A stretch of 57,017 nt of DNA from contig JAMCVZ010000015.1 of the NCBI GenBank assembly GCA_023476565.1, positions 1 to 57,017 of the forward strand, in the 5' to 3' direction. The stretch comes from Nitrospirota bacterium (GTDB lineage Bacteria; Nitrospirota; Thermodesulfovibrionia; Thermodesulfovibrionales; Dissulfurispiraceae). Positions within the stretch are counted from its first letter, which is position 1; each line of letters starts with the position of its first letter. This document shows, one piece after another, positions 16,824 to 24,798 of this stretch. Below the pieces are notes generated by a model, which was not told the origin of the DNA, did not search any database, and worked only from the letters and a program-made list of their open reading frames with translations. Both the position numbers and the translations under genes were made by a program.

Positions 16824-17825
16824 TTATTTTTTCGAGTGGCATATAAAACACCCGCTCTTGCCCCTCCTTCCCGCGATCATCGTCTCGAAATTCCACCTCA
16901 GTGAGGAGTTATACGGACTTCCGTGCGCCATATGGCATGTCAGGCAGACAACTACATCCCTGCCGGGCTTTACTTCCTTGCCCGGCAGATTGGGAACATC
17001 AGGCCGTGCTACAGGGGCCTCGGGACTATAAGCCGTATAGCTTTTGTATTCGCCCCTATCGGGCAGTACAACTCCTACCGGGTGCCGGAACCATACCTTG
17101 CTTTTATCTTTGCCGTGGAACTCGCCGTGGCAGCTCTCGCACAGTCTGATGATCGACGGTGAGTATTCATTATGCTCCGTCGGAGAGCTGTTCTGCCCCC
17201 AATCCGGGTCCTCCAGCCCGACCACACCTTTCGATATGCTTGTAATTTTAAGAAAGCGGTAGCTTTTGGCAATGGTGGTCCCATCCACAGGAGTATCTAT
17301 TGCATGATGGGAACCCATAATTGCAGCAAAGGGATCCTCTATGTTTCTATCGCCATGGCAGCCGTTTGAGCCTGCACATGCCAGGGGTTTATGCTCATTA
17401 TACCCGATAGATGAGGGATCCAGCGTCCTTTCATATCCCGGGGGAAGACCGCCGAATTTCATATCTGAGTAAGAAATATTGTTCACATTATGGCCTTTCC
17501 TCTCCCCCATGTGGGCGACATAATAAAAATTGCCTCCCGCCAGGGGCTTATTGGGCTCTTGCGTGTTATATACAATAGGGGTTCTGAAGCTGCCGAGGAT
17601 CTTTATGGTATCTTCCGCAGTGTTTGTGTGGCAATTTACGCACATGGCATCTTTGGTGATTTTATCCTTGCTCTTGTCCTTGCCCTTCTCTTTTCCCATC
17701 ATTCCAGGGTAAAGGACATGGCAAGTTTCGCAATCTTTCAAGGCTACCGAGGCATTGCCGGGTTCCGGAAACTGCAGAATACAGGCTGCCAGAAGCACTG
17801 CTATAAAAGCTATTATACTCCTCAT
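16824..17825 (-). CDS. OmcS/OmcE-like hexaheme c-type cytochrome, paralogue D
   Basis: The preferred start is the ATG at 17825 (MRSIIAFIAVLLAACILQF), giving 333 residues. A start at 17852 adds nine residues without a better ribosome site. Motifs are CETCH 32-36, CVNCH 62-66, CAGSNGCH 140-147 (CX5CH), CESCH 209-213, CLTCH 294-298 and CFICH 326-330. LLAAC within the signal resembles a lipobox, so this member could be lipid-anchored rather than free. A lysine-rich loop (KEKGKDKSKDKITKD) separates hemes 1 and 2. Shared landmarks are LAGGNFYYV, KGHNV, SHHAID, SYRFL, EHNEY, CHGEFHG, FRHPVG and CHMAHGS. A tethered paralogue could be the base or electron entry point of a filament (inference). Confidence 0.9.
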   Translation of the reverse strand: MRSIIAFIAVLLAACILQFPEPGNASVALKDCETCHVLYPGMMGKEKGKDKSKDKITKDAMCVNCHTNTAEDTIKILGSFRTPIVYNTQEPNKPLAGGNFYYVAHMGERKGHNVNNISYSDMKFGGLPPGYERTLDPSSIGYNEHKPLACAGSNGCHGDRNIEDPFAAIMGSHHAIDTPVDGTTIAKSYRFLKITSISKGVVGLEDPDWGQNSSPTEHNEYSPSIIRLCESCHGEFHGKDKSKVWFRHPVGVVLPDRGEYKSYTAYSPEAPVARPDVPNLPGKEVKPGRDVVVCLTCHMAHGSPYNSSLRWNFETMIAGRRGKSGCFICHSKK

Positions 17826-17917
17826 AATTATTACCGTCCGATATATAAGCATAAATAATGCCAGAAAATGCTAAGAATTAATTTTTATGGCTTAAGCAAA
17901 TACACACGGGGGGGATT

Positions 17918-19000
17918 TCATATCCTGAAAAGACGCCGGAATTCTTTAAAAACAACAGCAAACGATACGATCAATGAATTATCAAACAAGTATTCATCAC
18001 TTACTTTTCTCCGCCTTTGAATTTCTTTTCTCCTGGTATTCGCCTCCGGAATAAGTCTGAAAAATGAGATATACGCTTTTATCATGAGCATTGAGAGGTT
18101 TCCCTCAAGCCTGAGTAAAAAATAGAGCGTTTTAAGCAGATGATGGAGAAAAGAGAAAAAGAGAGGAAAGGGGATGCTGCGGGCCTCGTAATTCTTTATG
18201 ATATTCAGGAGGGCATTTCTTGTGCCGTAAAAAACCCTTAAGGGCGCATGGCGAATTTTTCCTGATGTGCCGCCGAATTTATGATAGACCACGGACGCGG
18301 GGACATAGACCACTTTTTTCCCGAAGAGCCAGTACCTCCAGCACAGGTCAACATCCTCAAAATACATAAAATAATTCCCGTCAAAGCCGCCGAAATCCAA
18401 AAATTCATCTCTCCTGACCATCATTGCAGCGCCGCATACGCAGCCCCTTACGCCCGGAATGTTATACCTTTCAGAATCATTATCCATGAACCCGATATCA
18501 TATCCCCCGCCGGAAAAGGTAATGGCGCCGCCAGCGGAGTTTATCTTTCCCGGCTCATGCATTAAAAGAATCTTGCTTCCCGCAACCCCGATCTCCCTGT
18601 CCGCCTCCATCACATTAACGAGTCCGGTCAGCCAGCCGGGGGTAACAGCGGTATCGTTATTCAAAAAAATCACATACTCACCGGAGGCGCTTTGCACACC
18701 CCGGTTGTTCGCCTCAGCGAAGCCGTAATTTTTGTCGAGCGCAAGCAGTTTTACATGCGGGAATTCTTTTCTGATATATGCGCAACTCTCATCAATGGAT
18801 GCGTTGTCAACAATGATAATCTCCTCTTGAGAAGCCTCCGATGCCGTCAGAGAGTCGATGCAGTTTTTGAGAAAGGACTTCCCGTTGTAGTTGACTACCA
18901 CTATAGATGTCCTCACTCTTTTCGGGGGACATCCATTCATTGCAAATAGTCCGCCTTTCAAATCCCGCAGACCTCTTTCATTTTGCTGTGCCATTTCCAT
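17918..19000 (-). CDS. Family 2 glycosyltransferase
   Basis: A 360-residue GT-A enzyme of the rhamnosyltransferase type. Visible motifs are SIVVVNYNGKSFLKNCIDSL at the nucleotide-binding strand, IIIVDNASIDES, VIFLNNDTAV (the DxD-like NNDT), GCVCGAAMMVRRDEF and YFEDVDLCWRYW with the catalytic acidic pair. The C-terminus is a basic, aromatic helical region. It transfers a sugar from a nucleotide sugar to a growing surface glycan at the cytoplasmic face. It is last of the polysaccharide genes and is followed on the same strand by cytD, with no terminator seen between them. The start could be any of three in-frame ATGs within the first 21 residues. Confidence 0.88.
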   Translation of the reverse strand: MEMAQQNERGLRDLKGGLFAMNGCPPKRVRTSIVVVNYNGKSFLKNCIDSLTASEASQEEIIIVDNASIDESCAYIRKEFPHVKLLALDKNYGFAEANNRGVQSASGEYVIFLNNDTAVTPGWLTGLVNVMEADREIGVAGSKILLMHEPGKINSAGGAITFSGGGYDIGFMDNDSERYNIPGVRGCVCGAAMMVRRDEFLDFGGFDGNYFMYFEDVDLCWRYWLFGKKVVYVPASVVYHKFGGTSGKIRHAPLRVFYGTRNALLNIIKNYEARSIPFPLFFSFLHHLLKTLYFLLRLEGNLSMLMIKAYISFFRLIPEANTRRKEIQRRRKVSDEYLFDNSLIVSFAVVFKEFRRLFRI

Positions 19001-19167
19001 ACAGTTTCAATAGCTGCATCTATTTCTGCAATTCAGCCGGCCGGGAATATCTACGGCATTGCCGGCGGCTGACGGGGATTGCGAACCCCTATTATTTTCT
19101 ATTTCGATTGTTTTAAAATTTTTTGCAGCCTGTTTTGCCAAAGCGGTAATTTCGCATCAGATAGGGA

Positions 19168-20553
19168 CTATTGTATCATCCCAAGGGCTTTCGCAATTCT
19201 CTTGACGGCATCCTTAAGACGCGGATATCGCAAAAGGAAAGGCAACAATTCTCTCTCCAATAGCAGCAAGAGGCTATGTTTCCTGAGGGGTAAATCCAAT
19301 CCCATCGACTCCGTGAGCGCTTGATTAAGAAATTTATAGTCAACTCCTTTAATTTTGGCCTCAGTTGCATTCCTCCTATAGCTATCATGGTTTTTGATAA
19401 GGGAGAGCCCGTGGTCCTCGCAATATTTGAAGAGGTCGCTTCCCGGATGCGGAGTGTAAAAGGCTGGGCTGTAATGGTCCGGCTTAATGGTCCGGATCAT
19501 CCGCACGGTATCCATGACCTCCTCTTTTGTTTCGGTAGGGACTCCCAGCATGTAATTTGCCCATACTTTGATGCCATACTTTCTGCAAATCTCCGCTGCT
19601 CTGTAATTATGCTCCACCTTTGTCCCCTTGCGCAGAAAATTCAGGATACGCTGGTTCCCGCTTTCAAATCCTATAAACATCAATTTAAGGCCTACCCCTG
19701 ACATCAATTCAACCATATCCTCATTACGGCAGATAATATCAGCGCGACTTTGGCAGGCAAAAGGCTGATTGAATCCTCTTTCCCTGTACAGCCTGCAAAA
19801 TTCAACTACCCAGTTTTTATCTTCGGTAATACAATCATCGTGGATCATCATGCTCTTAAAGTCATATTTCTCCTTCAGCATACTTAGTTCCTCCATGACA
19901 TTTAAAGGACTTCGCCTTCTGACTTTTTTGCCGAAGATTATTCTCTCTGCAGGCTGGCAATAATTACAGTTGAATCTACAGCCCCTTCCTGCAATTATGG
20001 TAACAAACGGCCTGCCGAATCCTTTAACGGGAAGAGGATATTCAAGATCTCTAAAGAGTTCCCTGTCTGCAAAAGGCAGCCTATCGAGGTCTTCGGGAGC
20101 AACCCCGTTGATTATCCTTGGAGGGCGCCCGCCTTTCTCAAGCTGTTTCAGCAGTTCAGCAAATGATATCTCTCCCTCTCCGGTTATTATGTAGTCGACG
20201 TCTCTTTCTTTCTCGATCTCTCCAAGCATTATTGTCGGGTGCGGGCCGCCCACTACTATAATGGTTTGTGGATACAGCCCTTTGATCATTTCTATGCTTT
20301 CCATGGCAGGATTGTAATCCACACTCATCATTGTTACGCCGACCACATCGGGTTTCTTCTCAAGGACAATATCTTTCAGATGTTTCCAGTTTTTCAAACA
20401 GCGTAGATCAATCAATTCTACTGCGAATCCTTCCTTTTTTGCATAAGCGCTAATGCTGCATAACCCGTGACTTATCCAGGATTCTTCCATCCCCTTGCCA
20501 TAACTGTTGAATCCAATACCTGAAATGCCGGGATACAATAGAATAACTTTCAT
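19168..20553 (-). CDS. B12-binding radical SAM protein
   Basis: A 461-residue protein. The start at 20553 has AAGGAG seven bases upstream and gives MKVILLYPG. The N-terminal cobalamin-binding fold (about 1-140) includes PDVVGVTMMSVDYNP and IIVVGGPHPTIM. The radical SAM TIM barrel follows, with the cluster motif CRFNCNYC (CxxxCxxC) and later GFESGNQRILNFLRKG and ANYMLGVPTET. The C-terminus is short and helical. Such enzymes make methylations or rearrangements of sugars, lipids and peptides. Between two GT2 genes it most likely modifies a glycan component, but the substrate cannot be read from the sequence. The stop of the upstream GT2 is two bases away. Confidence 0.9.
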   Translation of the reverse strand: MKVILLYPGISGIGFNSYGKGMEESWISHGLCSISAYAKKEGFAVELIDLRCLKNWKHLKDIVLEKKPDVVGVTMMSVDYNPAMESIEMIKGLYPQTIIVVGGPHPTIMLGEIEKERDVDYIITGEGEISFAELLKQLEKGGRPPRIINGVAPEDLDRLPFADRELFRDLEYPLPVKGFGRPFVTIIAGRGCRFNCNYCQPAERIIFGKKVRRRSPLNVMEELSMLKEKYDFKSMMIHDDCITEDKNWVVEFCRLYRERGFNQPFACQSRADIICRNEDMVELMSGVGLKLMFIGFESGNQRILNFLRKGTKVEHNYRAAEICRKYGIKVWANYMLGVPTETKEEVMDTVRMIRTIKPDHYSPAFYTPHPGSDLFKYCEDHGLSLIKNHDSYRRNATEAKIKGVDYKFLNQALTESMGLDLPLRKHSLLLLLERELLPFLLRYPRLKDAVKRIAKALGMIQ

Positions 20554-20554
20554 T

Positions 20555-21568
20555 TCAAACTCCTTTGAGCATTCTCTTAAACTTATCTTTGACAAAATTT
20601 TTTATATCACCGAAAAAAAAGCCCTCCATATAAGAGGCTGATACTCTTCTTTTTTTCTGGATTACACTCCGCTTCCTCAACATTCCCGGAGCGCCCTTTA
20701 ACACAATACACGGAACCTTGAGGATGAAAAAATTTCTTCCAAGGAGGTATCCTGCATAAAAGCTTAACTCAACGATTGCAATCCATAGGATGTTCTTGAG
20801 CAAATTCAACATAACTGCGTTTTTCACGATGCTCCAGTATCTGTTTCTGTACCCAATGATAAGGTACTCTCTTTTCATCCCGGAATCACCCTTTCTCGTA
20901 GCGCCCCTGTAATGATAGGCAATTGCCGATGGTGTGTAGATGGTTCTCCAGCCGTATAGCTGGGCACGCCAGCACAAATCTACATCCTCTACATATATAA
21001 AGAAATCCTCATCGAAATATTCTCCATTGAGTTTTATATCCTCAAGCATTTCATGCTTGAAAAGCGGTGCTGCGCCGGAAGCCCCAAAAACATACTCTGC
21101 CTTATCATACTGAGCAGGGTTGTTTTCATTTTGTCCCCTATCGGCAGGAAACATGCCCTGCATGGTGATTCCGGTCGAGTCAATAGTATGCGTCTTTTCC
21201 CCTCCCCTTAAGATGTAGAGTCTTCCTGAGACGATACCGATTTCAGGAGATGCTTCCGCTGCTTTCACCATCTCCTCGACAAAAGTAGAGGTAAGTGTGA
21301 TGTCAAAATTGAGCGGAATGATGTACTCGCCGGAAGATATCCTTATCGCCTGATTATGAGCCCTGCTGAATCCCTCGTTCTTGGCGTTTTTTATAAGATT
21401 CACTCCCGGATACCTTGCAGCAAGGAAGTCTACCGAGCCATCCGAAGAGGCGTTGTCAACAACATTGATTTCTATGTTCTTATACGTTTGTGATTTTACC
21501 GACTCGAGGCAATCGCTCAGGAAATGCAAGCCGTTCCAATTGACTATGTTAATGGAAACGCGTTTCAA
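20555..21568 (-). CDS. Family 2 glycosyltransferase
   Basis: A 337-residue GT-A enzyme: VSINIVNWNGLHFLSDCLES, INVVDNASSDGSVDFL, YIIPLNFDITLT (LNFD replaces the usual LNND), GASGAAPLFKHEML and FIYVEDVDLCWRAQLYG. The C-terminal part has a hydrophobic segment (NLLKNILWIAIVELSFYAGYL) that may associate with the membrane. The start is TTG, overlapping the TGA of a 35-codon ORF upstream (TTGA), which points to translational coupling. It probably acts in the same surface-glycan pathway as the ABC exporter upstream. Confidence 0.88.
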   Translation of the reverse strand: MKRVSINIVNWNGLHFLSDCLESVKSQTYKNIEINVVDNASSDGSVDFLAARYPGVNLIKNAKNEGFSRAHNQAIRISSGEYIIPLNFDITLTSTFVEEMVKAAEASPEIGIVSGRLYILRGGEKTHTIDSTGITMQGMFPADRGQNENNPAQYDKAEYVFGASGAAPLFKHEMLEDIKLNGEYFDEDFFIYVEDVDLCWRAQLYGWRTIYTPSAIAYHYRGATRKGDSGMKREYLIIGYRNRYWSIVKNAVMLNLLKNILWIAIVELSFYAGYLLGRNFFILKVPCIVLKGAPGMLRKRSVIQKKRRVSASYMEGFFFGDIKNFVKDKFKRMLKGV

Positions 21569-21672
21569 CTGTCCGCCTTGGAAACGTAAACATAAGCAGC
21601 ATTTCCACTCCAGGGCATATGAGCAGTATCTAAGAGATTATTCTCCGGGAATTTGACACCTTGGGGGCTCAC
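21565..21672 (-). CDS. Small 35-residue ORF, function unknown
   Basis: Not recognised. A GTG start overlaps the methyltransferase stop (GTGA), and its TGA overlaps the TTG start of the next glycosyltransferase (TTGA), so both junctions are 4-base overlaps of the kind seen between real co-translated genes. The product begins VSPQGVKFPENNLLDTA and ends VYVSKADS. It has no TM segment and no Cys. It could be a small genuine gene, a translational-coupling leader, or the degraded tail of a former larger gene. Confidence 0.4.
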   Translation of the reverse strand: MSPQGVKFPENNLLDTAHMPWSGNAAYVYVSKADS

Positions 21673-22541
21673 TCTGAATTGTCCCATAATTTCCTTCTGA
21701 GCCACCTTAGCGGCGCGGTTATCTTCCAGCTCCAGGAATTAAGAATAGCCTCATAATGTAAAGCCTCCGTGAGCCTATCCGAAAGTCCGGTAAAGTAAGT
21801 GTAGAGTGAATCGTTCCTATCTGTATATAGAGAAGCATTTATCCTATTTTCGTCCTGATTGCCTGCATTACTGCAGATTGCGATGAAAAATAAAGGATCA
21901 AAAGGAGGAGTAGATACGTTTATTCCTGAATAATCACCACTGAAGTGAACAAAACCCGAACTGCCCTTACTTTCTCCTAAATCTAAAGGCCACATATAGG
22001 ATGATAAAGTCAGTCTCTGTCCCATCATATTCACGTATTTAAACCGGGAATGGAGCAGATTGGCAAACTCAGCCAGATAGAGCTCCCTGATATGGAACTC
22101 ATTTCTTAAGCCTGTATTATCTGAATTGGTCTTTTTATTGGGTGAGGATATTATGAGAATGCCGGGCTTCCTTAAAACACGTTTCACCTCGTCGAGCATC
22201 CTTTTCTGCCCGGCTATATGTTCAATTGTCTCGAAGGATACCACTATATCAAATGATTCATCTGCACAGGGCATATCAGTGCATGAACCAACACGAAATT
22301 CGAGGTTTTTTTGATTACCGTATTTTCTTATTGCATGAGAAATTGCCTCATCAGATATATCCACACCGATTACACCCTTTGCTCTCTTGGCGAGCAGGCT
22401 GCTCCCATATCCCTCTCCACATGCGATATCCAGAACTTCTTTTCCAGAAATAAGGCCGCATGCAAATGCATATCTGTGCACGTGCTCATATGCAATGCCA
22501 CCCTCTACGCCGGGAATATATCTTTCTCCTGTATAATCCAT
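21669..22541 (-). CDS. SAM-dependent methyltransferase (class I)
   Basis: A 290-residue protein. The N-terminal MDYTGERYIPG and YEHVHRYAFA are typical of O-antigen-locus methyltransferases. Motif I is VLDIACGEGYGSSLL, then VIGVDISDEAI, and the later motif FDIVVSFETIEHI. The C-terminus (ILNSWSWKITAPLRWL) is the linker often seen in large multidomain polysaccharide enzymes. It probably methylates a sugar of the surface polysaccharide and may cap chain growth, which would fit an ABC-dependent pathway whose Wzt-type ATPase has a C-terminal glycan-recognition domain. The 80 bases to the ATPase gene hold nothing recognised. Confidence 0.85.
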   Translation of the reverse strand: MDYTGERYIPGVEGGIAYEHVHRYAFACGLISGKEVLDIACGEGYGSSLLAKRAKGVIGVDISDEAISHAIRKYGNQKNLEFRVGSCTDMPCADESFDIVVSFETIEHIAGQKRMLDEVKRVLRKPGILIISSPNKKTNSDNTGLRNEFHIRELYLAEFANLLHSRFKYVNMMGQRLTLSSYMWPLDLGESKGSSGFVHFSGDYSGINVSTPPFDPLFFIAICSNAGNQDENRINASLYTDRNDSLYTYFTGLSDRLTEALHYEAILNSWSWKITAPLRWLRRKLWDNSE

Positions 22542-22621
22542 TTTTTATCTGCGGTATGAAAAACTATCATTACGTTGTATTACAACAACTAAAGGTATAA
22601 GGTTTTTTATCACAAACGTTA

Positions 22622-23845
22622 TTAAGCATTTCTCGTTATTGATATTTGGGAATCCAAATTTGCAAAACCCGTGGTTTGAACTGGCAGTTCGACAATAAAC
22701 TCCAAGGCTCTTTCCTGCCAATCATAAAATGTTATGCCATCCGAATAGGCTATTGCTGGATCAACATGATACACCCCCGCCGTAAGCTGCATTTTTTGCT
22801 TAAATATCACCTTTACCTCTTCCCCCACTTCAAAAGTATCAAAATGCATATGCCTCCATCGGGAGTTTGTTCCATACACAACGATTCCGCCTTCACTTTT
22901 GATGAGAATCCCAAAAATTGGATTCTTGACCTGCGTGTTGAATTTTACCCTCATAATAAAAATGGTCTCATCTCCTGAAGTCACTCTATCGGTTCTTTCC
23001 CGGCTTCCGTTGAAGAGTCCGAAGTCGAGAATTTCGGCCTCTCCGGTTCCCCACCTCCTACCGGCGCTTTTCTCACTTTTTTGAAGATCTCTGTCCAGCC
23101 GGGAGAGATATTCATCTATTACTCTCTCTGGAATTCCATTTGTCTTGACCTTCCCCTTATCCAATTCGATAACCTTTGAACAAATACCTTCAACCGTTGT
23201 CAGGGCATGTGATACAAGCATGATCGTCTTTCCGTCCTCCTGCATCTTGCTTATCTTGTTTATGCACCGCCTCTGGAATTGCTCATCACCAACAGCAAGC
23301 ACTTCATCAATTAGTAAAATATCAGGCTCGCTATGAACTGCGACCGCAAACCCCAATCTTACATACATCCCTGAACTGTAGTGCTTCACCGGCACATCCA
23401 GAAACTCGCCGATATCCGCAAAATCCTCAATCTCATCGAATTTCTCATCAATCTCCCTTCTGCTCATGCCGAGAATTGCTCCGTTGACATATATATTCTC
23501 CCGTCCCGTGAGCAGGGGGTGAAAGCCGGCCCCGACTTCAATCAGGGCCCCTACACGGCCTTGAATCTCTATTTTCCCTTTATCGGGCAAAAGGATTCCG
23601 TTGATCAATTTCAGAAGTGTAGTCTTACCAGAACCGTTTGCGCCGATAATACCAAGTGTTTCTCCTCTTTTTACTTCAAAAGACACATCGTCAAGCGCCC
23701 AGAACTCACCTTTGCGGAGTCTTTCTGGATTGGAGGTCAGTCCAGCAGCATTCCTTGCAATATCCTGCACTCCATACAGCATGGTATGCTTGAGACTGCG
23801 GCAATATTTCTTGGAAACGTGTTCAATTCCTATAACCGTATCCAT
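22622..23845 (-). CDS. wzt: Polysaccharide ABC exporter ATP-binding protein (Wzt-like)
   Basis: A 407-residue protein in two parts. Residues 1-250 are an ABC ATPase: Walker A GANGSGKTTLL, signature HYSSGMYVRLGFA, Walker B DILLIDEV, and H-loop SHALTTVEG. Residues 260-400 are a beta-rich domain like the Wzt C-terminal domain (ERTDRVTSGDETIFIMRVKF, FEVGEEVKVIFKQKMQL, YHVDPAIAYSDG), which binds the modified end of the glycan before export. The start overlaps the permease stop by one base (TAATG). It pairs with the permease next door to move undecaprenyl-linked polysaccharide across the inner membrane. Confidence 0.92.
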   Translation of the reverse strand: MDTVIGIEHVSKKYCRSLKHTMLYGVQDIARNAAGLTSNPERLRKGEFWALDDVSFEVKRGETLGIIGANGSGKTTLLKLINGILLPDKGKIEIQGRVGALIEVGAGFHPLLTGRENIYVNGAILGMSRREIDEKFDEIEDFADIGEFLDVPVKHYSSGMYVRLGFAVAVHSEPDILLIDEVLAVGDEQFQRRCINKISKMQEDGKTIMLVSHALTTVEGICSKVIELDKGKVKTNGIPERVIDEYLSRLDRDLQKSEKSAGRRWGTGEAEILDFGLFNGSRERTDRVTSGDETIFIMRVKFNTQVKNPIFGILIKSEGGIVVYGTNSRWRHMHFDTFEVGEEVKVIFKQKMQLTAGVYHVDPAIAYSDGITFYDWQERALEFIVELPVQTTGFANLDSQISITRNA

Positions 23846-24708
23846 TATACCCTCTCAGCAATCCGCGGCTCTGATAAAAAGAAAATTCTCCACGAAACTA
23901 AAAAAACTATAATTGAGAAGATCGTTGCCCATAAAAAACCAGCCGCATCGAATAAATTCCCTGAAATCAAAATATCCCTGCATCCTGCAATTAAGTGGCT
24001 TAAGGGATTCCATCTATTCAGGGTTACAAGTATGCCTGCTTGAGGAGCGGGATAAAGAACAGGAAGCAGAAAAAGAAGCAGCGTTGTAAAGAAAGATACC
24101 AAGTGAATAATATCTCTCAATACCCCTGCCAGCAACGAAAGGAAGAGACCTATGCCCAGGGTCAGCAGGATAAAGGGAAGCAAAGCAACGGGAAGGAGGA
24201 TGGATGACCAGCAGGGTGTAACACCGTATATCGTGAATAAAAAAAATATTAATATCAGCCGTACCAGGAATTCTACAATTGCCTGTCCCATTGCAGCTAT
24301 GACAAGACTTATTTTAGGGAAATTAATTTTTACAACCATAGGGCCTGCTCCGATAATACTGTTTGAGGTTGCAGAAAGACCCGTTGAAAAAATGCTGTAA
24401 ATAGATATGCCTATTAATGCAAAAAGAGGATAAGGAATGTATGTCTCACCTATGTTAAGAATTCCCGACCTGTTGAGAAAAATAAAGATGCCAACGGTGA
24501 TAACAGGGTTTAAGATTGCCCATAGAATACCTAGAAACGATTGCCTATATTTTGCTTTAAAATCACGGAGGAACAATCTCCATATGAGCTCTCTGCTCAT
24601 GAAAAGACTTACAGCCATTGCTTTCCAGCTCGCAAAGAACCCTATTTTTATAAATTTGTCAGGCTCGTAGACGGTAATCTTTTCAGCTTTCATTGCTGAT
24701 TTTCTCAT
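23845..24708 (-). CDS. wzm: Polysaccharide ABC exporter permease (Wzm-like, ABC-2)
   Basis: A 287-residue membrane protein with about six TM helices. The N-terminal amphipathic LIWRLFLRDFKAKYRQSFLG and the ILWAILNPVITVGIFIFL helix are hallmarks of Wzm/TagG permeases. Later LIRLILIFFLFTIYGV and the RWNPLSHLIAGCRDIL loop also match the family. Together with the Wzt-like ATPase, to which it is joined by a one-base overlap, it forms an O-antigen/capsule-type exporter. The N-terminal 25 residues have two possible ATG starts (24708 and 24693). Confidence 0.9.
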   Translation of the reverse strand: MRKSAMKAEKITVYEPDKFIKIGFFASWKAMAVSLFMSRELIWRLFLRDFKAKYRQSFLGILWAILNPVITVGIFIFLNRSGILNIGETYIPYPLFALIGISIYSIFSTGLSATSNSIIGAGPMVVKINFPKISLVIAAMGQAIVEFLVRLILIFFLFTIYGVTPCWSSILLPVALLPFILLTLGIGLFLSLLAGVLRDIIHLVSFFTTLLLFLLPVLYPAPQAGILVTLNRWNPLSHLIAGCRDILISGNLFDAAGFLWATIFSIIVFLVSWRIFFLSEPRIAERV

Positions 24709-24798
24709 CTTCTTTCATAATAAAAAATTATTGTAACATTTCTTACCGCTGCATGAATATGGATATCCCCGGCACGATCGAATGTGATACGGTTGCCC

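Noticed and set aside
17853-17917. Possible third sigma-54 promoter upstream of cytD (CCGTGTGTATTTGCTT on the minus strand)
   Set aside because: The -12 half (TTGCT) matches but the -24 GG is replaced by CC, so it fails the GG-N10-GC rule.
19033-19083. Hairpin TCAGCC...GGCTGA after the radical SAM gene
   Set aside because: The stem is imperfect and no T run follows in the transcribed direction, so it was not called a terminator.
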